From Microbispora catharanthi (GTDB taxonomy: Bacteria > Actinomycetota > Actinomycetes > Streptosporangiales > Streptosporangiaceae): a stretch of 64,000 nucleotides of DNA. The translations under genes were made by a program, and so were the position numbers. Positions 33,508-43,046 of this stretch are shown piece by piece. Location: assembly GCF_006334915.2 (NCBI RefSeq), contig NZ_VDMA02000009.1:1-64000 (forward strand), given 5' to 3'. Every line of letters begins with the position of its first letter. Within the stretch, counting starts at the first letter, position 1. The notes below the pieces were generated by a model, which saw nothing but the letters and a program-made list of their open reading frames with translations, was not told where the DNA came from and did no database searches.

Positions 33508-34929
33508 ATGTCGTCGACGAGAACTTCCCCTACCATCCCCGGCCCCGACCCGGCCGCGGCGCGCCGGAGACGCCGGACGATCCTCGTCGTGATGTGCGCA
33601 GGCATGTTCCTCGTGCAACTCGACGTGACCGTCGTCAACGTCGCCCTGCCGCACATCGGCTCGGACCTCCGCACCGGCCTGCCCGGCATGCAGTGGGTCG
33701 TCGACTCCTACACCGTCGTCCTCGCCGCGTGCTTGCTCGCCGCAGGCGTCGTGGGAGACCGGCTGGGACACCGTGCCGTCGCCGTCGCCGGGCTCGCCCT
33801 CTTCGGCGCCGCCTCCCTGCTGTGCGGCCTCGCCCCCGGCGTCGGCACGCTGGTCGCGGCCCGCGCCCTGCAGGGCTTCGCCGCCGCGCTGCTGCTGCCC
33901 AGCACCCTGGCCGTGGTCAACACGACCTTCCCCGAACGCGCGGAACAGGCCCGCGCCCTCGGTGTCTGGGCGGGGGTGTCCGCCCTGGCGCTGCCCTGCG
34001 GCCCGGTGCTCGGCGGCCTGCTCGTCACCCTCGCCGGCTGGCGCTCGGTCTTCCTCGTCAACCTGCCCGTCGTCGCGGTCGCCGTCGTGCTCACCCTCCG
34101 CCGGGTCGGCAGGGACGAGCCCGCACCCGACCGGCGGCTGGACGTCCCGGGTGTGCTCGCCGCGGCCGTCGCCCTGCTCGCCCTCACCTACTGCGCCATC
34201 GCCTACGGCCACTCGGGGGTCTCCGCCCAGACCGCGGGGGCCGCCGTGGTCGCCGTGCTCGGCACGGCGGCCCTGGCCTGGTGGGAGCGCCGGGCTGCCG
34301 AGCCCCTCTTCCCGCCGTCCGTCATCGGCAGTTCCCGCTTCGTCGGTGCCAACGCCGTCGCCGCCCTGATGAACTTCGCCGGGATCGGCTTCGTCTTCGT
34401 CGTCACCCTGTATCTGCAGGGCGTCCGCCACCACGACGCCCTGTCCGCCGGCGCCATGCTGCTGCCGCTGTTCGCCCCCCTCGCGCTGTGCGCGCCGATC
34501 ACCGGGCGGCTCGCAGCCCGCCACGGGCCCCGGCTCCCGATGCTGGGCGGGCTGTCGCTCGGCACGGCCGGCGCCGCCTGCCTGTCGCTGGTCACCCCCA
34601 CCGGCCCCTACGCGGCGCTCCTCCCCGCGCTCCTCGGCCTCGGCCTCGGCATGGGCCTGCTCACCGCGTCCGTGGTCGCGGCGGCGCTGCGCGCCGGGCC
34701 CCCCTCCCGCCCCGGCCTGTCCTCGGGAGTAAACAACACCGCCCGGCAGGCGGGCGGTGCGCTCGGCGTCGCCGTCCTCGGCGCCATCGTGCAGGACCCC
34801 GCCGACGCCGTGAGGTTCACCGCCGGCCTGCGATGGGCGGGTGGCCTGTCGGCCCTGCTGTGGATCGCCGCGATCGTCATCACCCTCCGTACGGTGCCGG
34901 GCCCTGAGGACCGGGACGCAGCCGGATGA
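33508..34929 (+). CDS. MFS drug-resistance-type exporter (DHA2, 14-TM)
   Basis: 473 aa. About 14 hydrophobic segments. Motif D1-like LDVTVVNVALPHIGSDL in the first helix and motif A GDRLGHRAVAVAG between helices 2 and 3 mark the proton antiporter DHA2 branch. Motif C-like GPVLGGLLVTLAGWRSVFLVNLP is also present. Likely exports toxic or antibiotic molecules; substrate unknown. It begins 28 nt after the FMN reductase gene. Its 3' end overlaps the remnant MerR frame on the opposite strand. Confidence 0.92.
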   Translation: MSSTRTSPTIPGPDPAAARRRRRTILVVMCAGMFLVQLDVTVVNVALPHIGSDLRTGLPGMQWVVDSYTVVLAACLLAAGVVGDRLGHRAVAVAGLALFGAASLLCGLAPGVGTLVAARALQGFAAALLLPSTLAVVNTTFPERAEQARALGVWAGVSALALPCGPVLGGLLVTLAGWRSVFLVNLPVVAVAVVLTLRRVGRDEPAPDRRLDVPGVLAAAVALLALTYCAIAYGHSGVSAQTAGAAVVAVLGTAALAWWERRAAEPLFPPSVIGSSRFVGANAVAALMNFAGIGFVFVVTLYLQGVRHHDALSAGAMLLPLFAPLALCAPITGRLAARHGPRLPMLGGLSLGTAGAACLSLVTPTGPYAALLPALLGLGLGMGLLTASVVAAALRAGPPSRPGLSSGVNNTARQAGGALGVAVLGAIVQDPADAVRFTAGLRWAGGLSALLWIAAIVITLRTVPGPEDRDAAG

Positions 34930-35038
34930 CCGTTCCCGTCATCGGGCGTCGGTGAGCGGCGCGGGAGCCGGCGACGGGCGCCGCGAGGCCGAACCGGGCG
35001 GCCGCCTCGCCGATGCCGATGGTCGCACTTGACTTCAT
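34880..35038 (-). pseudogene. Remnant of a divergent MerR-family regulator gene
   Basis: From ATG 35038 the frame reads MKSSATIGIGEAAARFGLAA, the first half of a MerR HTH (usual continuation: HVLRHWE). After residue 20 the sequence loses all similarity and stops at residue 52, inside the MFS gene. The start overlaps a MerR-type operator (35029-35059). The regulator therefore seems to have been lost by deletion or replacement while its promoter target stayed. Confidence 0.6.
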
Positions 35039-35059
35039 GTCGACATTAAGTCGGAGGCT
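35029..35059 (+). promoter_or_regulatory. MerR-type promoter/operator in front of a methyltransferase gene
   Basis: -35 TTGACT (35029-35034), 19-nt spacer, -10 GAGGCT (35054-35059), 7 nt to the ATG at 35067. A 22-nt palindrome with 20 matching positions (35031-35052; arms GACTTnATGTC/GACATnAAGTC) fills the spacer. Architecture and distances equal those of the MerR promoter at 31791. Confidence 0.7.
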
Positions 35060-35066
35060 GTCCTCC

Positions 35067-35807
35067 ATGTCGAACCACACCCTCATCGCCCTTCTCGACC
35101 GCGTGGACAGGCATCCGGGCCAGGTGGCGCTGCGTGCCCGCTCGTACGAACTTCTCGGCCTGGCCGCCGGGAGCCGTGTGGCGGACGTCGGCTGCGGCGC
35201 CGGACCGGCCGTCGCGGAGATGGCCGCCCTGGGCGCGGAACCGATCGGCCTGGACGCGGACGAGCAGGTCATCGAGGTCGCCCGGTCCCGGCACCCGGGC
35301 CTGGAGTTCCGCCGGGCGGACGCCTGCGACCTGCCGTTCGGGGACGGCGAGCTGGCCGGTTATCGGGCCGACAAGGTCTACCATGCCCTGGCCGATCCGG
35401 CGCGGGCGGCGGCCGAGGCATGGCGGGTGCTCGCCCCGGGCGGACGGATCGTGCTGGTGGGGCAGGACTGGGACACGTTCGTGATCGATTCGGACGACCC
35501 CGCCCTCACCCGGGTCATGGTGCGGGCGAGGGCGGACGCCGTTCCCAGCCCGCACGCGGCCCGCCGTCACCGCAACCTCCTGCTCGACGCGGGCTTCGCG
35601 GACGTCACCGCCGAGGTCCGTACGGGCGTCTTCACGGACGGTTCGCTCCTGCCGATGGTCACCGGCATCGCCGAGGGCGCGTACGCGGCGGGGGCGGTCA
35701 CCCGGCGGCAGGCCGACGACTGGATCGCGGAGCAGACCGGCCGCGCGCGGCGGGGCAGGCTGTTCCTCGCCGTGCCCATGTTCCTGGCCGCCGCCCGCCG
35801 CCCGTGA
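35067..35807 (+). CDS. Class I SAM-dependent methyltransferase
   Basis: 246 aa. Motif I VADVGCGAGPAVAEMAALG, acidic loop GLDADEQVIEVARS, and motif IV-V region KVYHALADPARAAAEAWRVLAPGGRIVLVG (UbiE/Methyltransf_11 type). ATG 35067 is chosen because the sequence just before the core starts there and the MerR-type -10 lies 7 nt upstream; an upstream in-frame start would include the operator. The substrate is unknown; a role in detoxification or resistance controlled by the lost MerR protein is conceivable. Confidence 0.9.
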   Translation: MSNHTLIALLDRVDRHPGQVALRARSYELLGLAAGSRVADVGCGAGPAVAEMAALGAEPIGLDADEQVIEVARSRHPGLEFRRADACDLPFGDGELAGYRADKVYHALADPARAAAEAWRVLAPGGRIVLVGQDWDTFVIDSDDPALTRVMVRARADAVPSPHAARRHRNLLLDAGFADVTAEVRTGVFTDGSLLPMVTGIAEGAYAAGAVTRRQADDWIAEQTGRARRGRLFLAVPMFLAAARRP

Positions 35808-35950
35808 GCGTACGGCTTGCCGAGGGCGGCCCCGCCGGGTGACGGATCGGCCGGAATGTCGGTGGCCGCGGCTACCGTTCGTCCGGTGACGATGTTCGAT
35901 CTTTCATTGCCGGCCACGGCGGGAGCCGTCCACGTCGAGGAAGGCGCCTG

Positions 35951-36292
35951 ATGGTCACGGTGGACGACGTGCGGCGGGTCGCGCTGGCACTGCCCCGCAC
36001 CGAGGAAGCGCTGGTGCGCGACCATGTGAAGTTCCGGATCAGGGGCATCGTGTACGCCTCTATCTCTCCGGACGAGACCCTGATGGGCTTCGCGTTCCCC
36101 AAGGAGGAACGGGCGGCCCTCGTGGCCTCCGAGCCGGAGAAGTTCCTCATGCCCCTCCCTTCGGACGAGCGCTACCAGTGGGTTCGGGTCAGGATGGCGG
36201 CCATCGACGAGACCGAGATGCGGGAGCTCATCGTCGACGCCTGGCGCATGGTCGTGCCCAAACGAGTGGCCGCCGCATACGACGCGACCTGA
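35951..36292 (+). CDS. MmcQ/YjbR-family protein
   Basis: 113 aa. CyaY/YjbR-like fold with the family signatures VRRVALALPRTEEALVRDHVKFRIRGIVYASISP, YQWVRVRMAAIDETEMRELIVDAWRMVVPK. Family members are small proteins often annotated as DNA-binding; real function is unsettled. Monocistronic. Of the following 191 nt (36293-36483), one minus-strand piece at 36308-36369 reads like the C-terminal tail of a protein (DQGGRHWDPYVMLAPD) without a body; nothing else is seen there. Confidence 0.85.
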   Translation: MVTVDDVRRVALALPRTEEALVRDHVKFRIRGIVYASISPDETLMGFAFPKEERAALVASEPEKFLMPLPSDERYQWVRVRMAAIDETEMRELIVDAWRMVVPKRVAAAYDAT

Positions 36293-36483
36293 CCGCCCAG
36301 CCCCCCGTCACCCCGGGGCGTCCGGCGCGAGCATCACGTACGGATCCCAGTGCCGGCCGCCCTGGTCCATAAGCACGGCCGATGAATCCGCTCCGAACCA
36401 GACGAGGGGCCGGAGGGCTGCGGACGAATCTGCTAGCCGGGACAGTAGACCCGAACCCCGCGAGGGAGGATCTCTGCCCCGGC

Positions 36484-37293
36484 TCAGACCCCGGCGCCGC
36501 CGTCGACCCGCAGGACGGCACCGGTCACGAAGGAGGAGCGGTCGCTCAGCAGCCAGGCGGCGGCCTCGGCGATCTCGGCCGGGTCGGCCCCGCGGCGCAG
36601 CGGTGTCCGCGCCGTGAGCCGCTCCTGGAGACCGGGGGACTCCGCTTCCCAGGCGCGGATCATCTCGGTGAGCGTGTTGCCGGGAGCGATGGCGTTGACG
36701 CGGATGCCTTCGGGGCCGTAGGTGACGGCGGCCGACTCGGTGAGGCTGTTGACCGCCCGTTTCATCGCACCGTAGGCCGGTAGCTCCGGGTTGCCTCCCC
36801 AACTGCCGACGGACGAGTTGTTGACGATGGCGCCCGTGCCCGCGGTGGCCCGGATCGCCTCCACCTCGGCGACCATGGCCAGCCAGACGCCCTTGAGGTT
36901 CACGGCGTAGATGCGGTCGAAGCCGGCCTCCGGCATCCGGTCCATCGGGCCGGGCCGCTGGCCGGTCGCCCCGTTGTTGAAGGCGACGTCGAGCCGACCG
37001 TACAGGTCCACCGCGCGGCTCACGGCGGCCCGCACGCTCGCCGCGTCGGCGAGGTCGCACACCACGTGGTCCGCGGTGCCGCCCGCCATGCGGATCTCCT
37101 CGGTCACCGCCTTCAATTCGGCCTCCGTCCGGGCCGCGAGCAGCACCCGGGCGCCCTCCCGGGCGAACAGCCGCGCCGCCGCGGCTCCGATACCGCGTCC
37201 GGCGCCGCTGATGAAGGCGACCTTGCCGGCCAGCAGACCATCAGCGCCGGGCGTGGCGGGGGTGGATGTGCCGGTGGTGATTGTGTTGTCCAT
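36484..37293 (-). CDS. SDR-family oxidoreductase
   Basis: 269 aa. Classical short-chain dehydrogenase: cofactor loop SGAGRGIGAAAARLF, NNGATG, catalytic Ser in NNSSVGSWGG and YGAMK (Tyr-x3-Lys), C-terminal VTGAVLRVDGGAGV. A basic residue in EAR.. after beta-2 (AARTEAEL) suggests NADP(H). ATG 37293 gives a 15-residue lead before the Rossmann core. It is divergent from the XRE regulator at 37379 with 85 nt between them, so that regulator probably controls it. Confidence 0.92.
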   Translation of the reverse strand: MDNTITTGTSTPATPGADGLLAGKVAFISGAGRGIGAAAARLFAREGARVLLAARTEAELKAVTEEIRMAGGTADHVVCDLADAASVRAAVSRAVDLYGRLDVAFNNGATGQRPGPMDRMPEAGFDRIYAVNLKGVWLAMVAEVEAIRATAGTGAIVNNSSVGSWGGNPELPAYGAMKRAVNSLTESAAVTYGPEGIRVNAIAPGNTLTEMIRAWEAESPGLQERLTARTPLRRGADPAEIAEAAAWLLSDRSSFVTGAVLRVDGGAGV

Positions 37294-37378
37294 GGCAGTG
37301 AGCCTGCGCCGGTGGGCGCGGCCTATCCAGGCATCGGCAGTACCTGGATCGCCTCCGCGCTTCGCGCACACTGGAGGT

Positions 37379-38230
37379 GTGGACCGACGAGAACTGGCCG
37401 ACTTCCTGCGCAGCAGGCGCGAACGGATCAGCCCTGCCGACGTGGGGCTGCCCGCCGGGCCCCGGCGCCGTACCCCCGGGCTGCGGCGTGAGGAGGCGGC
37501 GCAGCTGGCGTTCATCTCGACCGAGTACTACACGCGGCTGGAGCAGGCCCGCGGTCCGCGCCCGTCGCGCGAGGTGCTGGCCGGGCTGGCCCGGGCCCTG
37601 CGCCTGTCGGACGCCGAGCGCGCCCATCTCCATCATCTAGCCGGAGCCCCGCCCGCCCCGCCGCCAGGGCCCTCGCGCGAGGTGCGGCAGAGCATCCTGG
37701 ACCTGCTGGCGCGGCTGCCGCAGGCCGCCGCGTTCGTGACGTCCGCGACGCTCGAGGTGCTCGCCTGGAACGAGCTGGCGGCCGCCCTCATGGAGGACTT
37801 CTCGGCCTTGTCCCGGCGCGATCGCAACCTGGTGCGCCGCGTGTTCCTCGGCCCGCACCGCGAGGGACGGCGGTTGTACGGGGTCTCCGACGCCGGCGAG
37901 TTCGCCCAGCACGCGGCCCGGCGCCTGCGCGCCGCCGCCGCCCGCTATCCCGACGCGCCCGAGGTGACCGGGCTGGTGGCCGAACTTCTCGCGAAGAGCC
38001 CGGAGTTCGCGCGGCTGTGGGCTTCCCACGACGTGTCGGACGGGCCCACGCTGTGCAAGACCTTCCAGCACCCGATGGTCGGCCCGATCACCGTCAACTG
38101 CGACGTCCTCGACATCACCGACCGCGACCAGCAGGTGGTCATCTACACCGCCGTCCCCGGTTCGCCGTCCGACGAGGCGCTACGGCTGCTGTCGGTCATC
38201 GGTACACAGCGCATGGACGCCCCCCGCTGA
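37379..38230 (+). CDS. XRE-family regulator with MmyB-like ligand-binding domain
   Basis: 283 aa. The N-terminal HTH (ELADFLRSRRERISP, PGLRREEAAQLAFISTEYYTRLEQARG) is followed by the MLTR/MmyB-like domain (about residues 105-275; VLAWNELAAALMEDF, WASHDV, FQHPMVGPITVNCDVL). This class commonly represses a divergent dehydrogenase gene in actinomycetes, as the layout here suggests. GTG 37379 is chosen as the standard N-terminus VDRRELADFLR; CTGGAGG overlaps just upstream, and a leaderless start is also possible. Confidence 0.9.
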   Translation: MDRRELADFLRSRRERISPADVGLPAGPRRRTPGLRREEAAQLAFISTEYYTRLEQARGPRPSREVLAGLARALRLSDAERAHLHHLAGAPPAPPPGPSREVRQSILDLLARLPQAAAFVTSATLEVLAWNELAAALMEDFSALSRRDRNLVRRVFLGPHREGRRLYGVSDAGEFAQHAARRLRAAAARYPDAPEVTGLVAELLAKSPEFARLWASHDVSDGPTLCKTFQHPMVGPITVNCDVLDITDRDQQVVIYTAVPGSPSDEALRLLSVIGTQRMDAPR

Positions 38231-38343
38231 ACGACCCTGGTCAACCGTCGAGTTGATCCATAAGCGTTGTCAATAGATCCCCGCATGTGGGACGGGGTGC
38301 GGGGAGGATGCGGGACGTCCTGTTCGACGCATGAGGAGTGGTG

Positions 38344-40557
38344 ATGACGTCGTCTTTTCCCGCATCGACCGTGCTGGGGTATCCGCGGATCGGGCCGGAT
38401 CGGGAGTTGAAGCGGGCGCTGGAGTCGTACTGGGAGGGGCGTTCCAGCCGGGCGGACCTGGAGGAGACCGCGCGGCGGTTGCGGGAGGACACCTGGCGGC
38501 GGCTCGCCGCGCTCGGCCTGGAGGGCCTCCCGTCGAACACCTTCTCCTACTACGACCAGGTGCTCGACACGGCGGTGCTGCTGGGCGCGGTGCCCGGGCG
38601 TTACCGGCACGACGACGACCTGGCGACCTACTTCGCGATGGCCCGGGGCGCCGAGGGAATCGCCCCACTGCGCATGACCAAGTGGTTCGACACCAACTAC
38701 CACTACATCGTTCCCGAGATCGGCCCGGACACGGTCTTCTCCCTCGACGCCGCCAAGCCGCTGGCAGAGGTACGCGAGGCCCGCGCGCTGGGACTGGAGA
38801 CCCGGCCGGTGCTGGTCGGGCCGGTGACGTTCCTGCTGCTGTCGCAGGCCACGCCGGACAGTCCTGACGGCTTCGCCCCGCTCGACCGGCTGGACGACGT
38901 GGTCGAGGTGTACGCGCGCCTGCTGGCCGAACTGGCCGCGGAGGGCGTCGGCTGGGTGCAGCTGGACGAGCCCGCCCTGGTCGCCGACCGCACCGCCGCC
39001 GATCCGGCTGCGGTCGAGGCGGCGTACGGACGGCTGGGACGGCTGGAGAACCGGCCCTCGCTGCTGGTCGCCTCCTATTTCGGGGATCTCGGCGACGCGC
39101 TGCCCGTGCTGGCCGGAACGCCGGTCGAGGCCGTCGGCCTGGACCTCGTCCGGGGCACGGCCCACGGTGTGGACGCCCTGGCCGGCAAGACGGTCGTCGC
39201 CGGCGTGGTGTCGGGCCGGGACGTGTGGCGCGCCGACCGGGACCGCGCGCTGGCCACGCTGCGCGCCGTGCGGGAGCGCGCCGGGCGGGTCGTGGTGAGC
39301 ACGTCGTGCTCGCTCCTCCACGTGCCCTACGACGTGGAACGGGAGACCGGCCTCGATCCCGCGCTGCGGCGGCGGCTGGCGTTCGCCGAGCAGAAGGTCG
39401 CCGAGGTGGTCGAACTGGCGGCTCTGCTCGCGGCCACACCCGGCCGTCACCTGCCCGAACACTTCGCGGCACAAGAACGTCCGCACACCTCCCGGGTCCG
39501 GACGGCGGAGGGCCGCGCCCCCTACGCCGTACGGGCCGCGGCGCAGGCCGAGCACCTGAAGCTGCCGCTTCTCCCGGTCACCACGATCGGCTCCTTCCCC
39601 CAGACGGGCGAGCTGCGCCGGGCCCGGGCGGCCCTGGCGGCCGGGGAGATCGGCGAGGCGGCGTACGAGAGCATGGTCCGCGCGGAGATCGAGCAGGTCA
39701 TCGCGCTGCAGGAGCGGCTGGGGCTGGACGTCCTCGTGCACGGCGAGCCCGAGCGCAACGACATGGTGCAGTATTTCGCCGAGCACCTCGACGGCTTCGC
39801 CGTCACCCGGCACGGCTGGGTCCAGTCGTACGGCTCGCGCTGCACCCGCCCGCCCATCCTGCACGGCGACGTGCGGCGGCCGGAGCCGATCACCGTCCGC
39901 TGGGCGCGGTACGCCCAGTCGCTGACGAGCAAGCCGGTCAAGGGCATGCTCACCGGCCCGGTGACGATCGTGGCGTGGTCGTTCGTCCGCGACGACCTGC
40001 CGCTGCGCGAGGTGGTGTTCCAGGTCGCCGACGCCGTGCGGGAGGAGGTGGGCGACCTGGAGGAGGCGGGCATCCGCGTCATCCAGGTCGACGAGCCCGC
40101 GCTGCGCGAGCTGGTGCCGCTGCGGCGCGCCGAGCAGGCCGCCTACCTGGAGTGGGCCGTCGCGGCCTACCGATGGGCCACCTCGGGCGCGAGCGAGAAC
40201 ACGCAGATCCACACGCACCTGTGCTACTCGGACGCCGACGAGATCCTCGCCGCGATCGACGCCCTCGACGCCGACGTCACGAGCATCGAGTCGGCGCGCT
40301 CGCGGGGGCGCCTGCTCGGCGCGGTCGGCGCGTTCCCCAGGGGATTGGGGCCGGGCGTGTACGACATCCACTCGCCGCGGGTGCCGGGCGCCGACGAGGT
40401 GGAGCGCCTGCTCACGGAGGCGCTGCGGACGGTGCCCACCGAGCGGTTGTGGGTCAACCCCGACTGCGGGCTGAAGACCCGCTCGTACGAGCAGGTCGAG
40501 GCGGCGCTCGCCAACGTGGTCGAGGCGGCGGCCCGCCTGCGCGAGCGATACGCCTGA
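38344..40557 (+). CDS. metE: Cobalamin-independent methionine synthase
   Basis: 737 aa. Transfers the methyl group of 5-methyl-THF (polyglutamate) to homocysteine. N-terminal MetE domain ([39 protein letters not shown]) and C-terminal catalytic barrel ([13 protein letters not shown]) with zinc ligands in HTHLCYSD and [11 protein letters not shown] 38344 is chosen because GAGGAG lies 5 nt upstream. No cobalamin riboswitch fits in the 113-nt leader. It could take C1 units made by the betaine pathway, but no shared GTTGCG operator is seen. Confidence 0.96.
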   Translation: MTSSFPASTVLGYPRIGPDRELKRALESYWEGRSSRADLEETARRLREDTWRRLAALGLEGLPSNTFSYYDQVLDTAVLLGAVPGRYRHDDDLATYFAMARGAEGIAPLRMTKWFDTNYHYIVPEIGPDTVFSLDAAKPLAEVREARALGLETRPVLVGPVTFLLLSQATPDSPDGFAPLDRLDDVVEVYARLLAELAAEGVGWVQLDEPALVADRTAADPAAVEAAYGRLGRLENRPSLLVASYFGDLGDALPVLAGTPVEAVGLDLVRGTAHGVDALAGKTVVAGVVSGRDVWRADRDRALATLRAVRERAGRVVVSTSCSLLHVPYDVERETGLDPALRRRLAFAEQKVAEVVELAALLAATPGRHLPEHFAAQERPHTSRVRTAEGRAPYAVRAAAQAEHLKLPLLPVTTIGSFPQTGELRRARAALAAGEIGEAAYESMVRAEIEQVIALQERLGLDVLVHGEPERNDMVQYFAEHLDGFAVTRHGWVQSYGSRCTRPPILHGDVRRPEPITVRWARYAQSLTSKPVKGMLTGPVTIVAWSFVRDDLPLREVVFQVADAVREEVGDLEEAGIRVIQVDEPALRELVPLRRAEQAAYLEWAVAAYRWATSGASENTQIHTHLCYSDADEILAAIDALDADVTSIESARSRGRLLGAVGAFPRGLGPGVYDIHSPRVPGADEVERLLTEALRTVPTERLWVNPDCGLKTRSYEQVEAALANVVEAAARLRERYA

Positions 40558-40674
40558 CCCGGACCGGTACGCGTCCGGAGCGGGCCCCGGGCCGGCCGGC
40601 GGTACGCGGACCGTCCCGCAAGCGCGAGTGGGGTCCCCGAGGGGAGCGATCCGGTCGCTGTTCCGCGACTTCGG

Positions 40675-42348
40675 CTAAAGGCCGGCGCTGGCCAGGACGA
40701 CGCCCCGATAGAGGACGAGCGGGGCGCCGCCGTCGAGGCGGGCCAGGACGATCTCATCGTCGGGGCCGGGACCGGAGCGCAGGCTGTCTCGGGGGCGCAG
40801 GGAGACGATGAGGTGTCGCCCGTCGGCGGTGGGCAGCACGCGGGCGACCGCCTGGCCCTTCCGCGCTCCGGTCGCGATCCGGACCGCGGCGCCCGGCTCG
40901 CTCACCACCGTGAGCGAGCCGTCATCGCCGTCATCCCCACTGTCGCCGCCACTGTCGCCGCCACTGTCGCCGGCATCGCGAGTGTCACCGGAGAACAGGA
41001 TCCGGCGCCCGGGAAGGGCCGTGACCGGGAACGCTCCGGCCGGTCCGGCCGCGGTGACCCCCTCGGACGTGAGGGCGACCACGACGCCGTCCGGCGCGAG
41101 GCGGATGCCCGTCACGCCCGGGGTGGCCGTCCCTGGGCCGGCCGGCTGCCCTCCCGCTGGGGTGGCGGGGAGCGGCACGGCCTGCCGGGCCCGCGGAATG
41201 GTGACGGCCCGGCGCGCCCGGGCCTGCCGGAGGTCGACCTCCCACACCTCGGCGGGCTTCGGGTCACCGATGTCCGCGTTCCGGGCGAGCACCGCGACGA
41301 GCGCGTGCTCGCCCGCGACGGCGATCTTCACGCTGCCGTCGCCCGCAGGGAAGCCCTTGACCGGAGTGAGAGTGCCCGTCCGCAGGTCGGCCACGACCAG
41401 GCGCGGCCGGGCACGGCCCGCCATCACGAGGGCACGGCGGCCGTCCGGCGTGAAGGCGGCCGGCCCGACATCGTCCACCAGCCGGCGGACCTTGCCGTGG
41501 AAACCGGCGACGGCCAGCACCGACGCGCCGTCGTCCTGCCGCAGGGTCGTCGCGTACCCGTCGCCGGTGAAGGCGCCGGGGGCGCCGCGGCTCGACCGGT
41601 CCACGGTCACCGCGGTGCCGTCCCGGGTGTCGGTGATGACGAGCGCGTCGTCCCGCAGCGACGCCAGGTAGCGCCCGTCGGAGGAGACGGCCACCGGAAA
41701 CGCCGGCACGGAGGTCCTCGGAGTCGCGGTGCCGTCGCGCAGGTCGACGCCGCCGGCGTCGGTCGATCCCGGGCCGTACCAGTACACGCCCCCGTTGGGG
41801 GCGCGCTCGCACTGCGCCTCGGGCCCCGGCTGCTCGATCCGGCCGTCCGTACGGACGAGTAGGCACCGCCCGGTGGTCGCGGACACGGTGGGGCCGACGG
41901 GGAACGTCCCCTCGACGAAGACGTGAGCGGGAAGCGTGGCGTCGACCACGTCGCCGGAGACCAGGACGGCGTCGCGGGGATCCCCGGCCAGGTCGCGTAC
42001 CGCGATGGGAGCGGCCGGGTCGCCCAGTGCGACCTCCACGTGCCGGCGGACCCACGTGCCCTTCGCCAGCGCGTCGCCGAACCGGCCCACCCGGATCAGG
42101 CCGAGCATGTCGTCCCGCGTCTCGTCGGGGACGCGGGCGAGGAAGACGGCCGCGCCGCGCCCTTCACCACCGCGCCCTTCACCACCGCGCCCTTCACCAC
42201 CGCGCCCTTCACCACCGTGTCCCTCGACGCCGGCGGGCAGCGGGTTGACGCGTGCGGCCGGGTTTTCCTGCCCCGGCGGCCCGCCGGGGGAGCAGGCCGC
42301 GAGCGAGAGCAGGGCGAGCACCACGGCCGCGGGCGTACGCAGACCCAT
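40675..42348 (-). CDS. Lipoprotein with beta-propeller-like repeats, downstream of a two-component system
   Basis: 557 aa. Signal peptide with lipobox (LLSLAACS; Cys about residue 19). A Gly/Glu/Arg tandem repeat follows (GGEGR units, about residues 45-65), then a long domain of repeated short strands (FPVAVSSDGRYLASLRDD, AFTPDGRRALVMAGR, RLAPDGVVVALTSEG) that resemble TolB/WD40 blades. A Gly/Asp/Ser-rich loop (about residue 460) interrupts the last blades. It starts 23 nt after the response-regulator stop, so it is co-transcribed with HK and RR. This recalls the MtrAB-LpqB arrangement, in which a propeller lipoprotein modulates the kinase. Ligand unknown. Confidence 0.8.
   Translation of the reverse strand: MGLRTPAAVVLALLSLAACSPGGPPGQENPAARVNPLPAGVEGHGGEGRGGEGRGGEGRGGEGRGAAVFLARVPDETRDDMLGLIRVGRFGDALAKGTWVRRHVEVALGDPAAPIAVRDLAGDPRDAVLVSGDVVDATLPAHVFVEGTFPVGPTVSATTGRCLLVRTDGRIEQPGPEAQCERAPNGGVYWYGPGSTDAGGVDLRDGTATPRTSVPAFPVAVSSDGRYLASLRDDALVITDTRDGTAVTVDRSSRGAPGAFTGDGYATTLRQDDGASVLAVAGFHGKVRRLVDDVGPAAFTPDGRRALVMAGRARPRLVVADLRTGTLTPVKGFPAGDGSVKIAVAGEHALVAVLARNADIGDPKPAEVWEVDLRQARARRAVTIPRARQAVPLPATPAGGQPAGPGTATPGVTGIRLAPDGVVVALTSEGVTAAGPAGAFPVTALPGRRILFSGDTRDAGDSGGDSGGDSGDDGDDGSLTVVSEPGAAVRIATGARKGQAVARVLPTADGRHLIVSLRPRDSLRSGPGPDDEIVLARLDGGAPLVLYRGVVLASAGL
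42156..42215. repeat. 15-bp tandem repeat (4 units) in the lipoprotein gene
   Basis: Four exact copies of CGCGCCCTTCACCAC (plus-strand reading) encode the Gly-Glu-Gly-Arg-Gly linker behind the lipobox; a fifth degenerate unit follows. In-frame units mean copy-number change would lengthen or shorten the tether without breaking the gene. Confidence 0.9.
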
Positions 42349-42371
42349 GAGCGCGATCTTAGATCGCCCCG

Positions 42372-43046
42372 TCAGCCGCGCTTGGCGGAACTCCGGGGGA
42401 CCACCAGGCCGGACTCGTAGGCGAAGACGACGAGCTGGGCACGGTCCCGCGCGCCGAGCTTGGTCATCGCCCTGCTCACGTGGGTCTTGGCGGTGAACGG
42501 GCTGATCACCATGTGCGCGGCGATCTCCTCGTTGGTGAGGCCGCGCGCGACCAGGGCGACGACCTCCCGTTCGCGGTTGGTGAGCTCCTCGAGAGCGGCC
42601 GTCGGCACGGCGTCCGGCGGGCGGGAGACGTACTCGCTGATGAGCGTCCGGGTGACCGCCGGGGACAGCAGGGCGTCGCCGCGCGCCGCGACCCTGATCG
42701 CCTGGAGAAGCTCCACCGGCTCGGTGTCCTTGAGCAGGAAGCCGCTCGCGCCCGCGCGCAGCGCGTCGAACACGTAGCGGTCGAGCCCGTAGTTGGTCAG
42801 GATCACCACCCGGGTGGCGGCCAGGCGGGGATCGGCCGCGATGCGGCGGGTCGTCTCGATGCCGTCCATCACCGGCATCTGGATGTCCACGAGCGCGATG
42901 TCGGGGACGTGCCGCTCGGCCAGCGCCAGGCCCTGGCTGCCGTCGCCCGCCTCGCCGACCACTTCCACGCCGTCCTCGGCGTCGAGCAGCGCCTTGAATC
43001 CGGCCCGGATGAGCGCCTGGTCGTCCACCAGCAGCACCCTGATCAC
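42372..43046 (-). CDS. NarL/FixJ-type response regulator
   Basis: 224 aa. The receiver domain has acidic pocket VDDQ, phospho-acceptor Asp in IALVDIQMP, Thr/Lys positions ILTNYG and FLLKD. The C-terminal LuxR HTH is LTNREREVVALVARGLTNEE followed by ISPFTAKTHVSRAMTKL. GTG 43046 overlaps the kinase stop (GTGA), which fixes the start and indicates coupling. Partner of the kinase at 43043-44431; the operon ends with the lipoprotein. Confidence 0.95.
   Translation of the reverse strand: MIRVLLVDDQALIRAGFKALLDAEDGVEVVGEAGDGSQGLALAERHVPDIALVDIQMPVMDGIETTRRIAADPRLAATRVVILTNYGLDRYVFDALRAGASGFLLKDTEPVELLQAIRVAARGDALLSPAVTRTLISEYVSRPPDAVPTAALEELTNREREVVALVARGLTNEEIAAHMVISPFTAKTHVSRAMTKLGARDRAQLVVFAYESGLVVPRSSAKRG

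Noticed and set aside
36308-36483. tRNA-like segment or small gene
   Set aside because: No cloverleaf can be drawn; only a 20-residue C-terminal-like tail on the minus strand is visible.
38231-38343. Cobalamin riboswitch before metE
   Set aside because: The leader is only 113 nt and lacks the B12-box; too short for the class.
40559-40674. metE terminator
   Set aside because: Several short GC stems (for example CCGGAC/GTCCGG at 40559-40578) can be drawn, but none is clearly better than background for this composition.
42156-42215. CRISPR-like repeat
   Set aside because: Units are contiguous 15-mers without spacers and lie in frame inside a gene.
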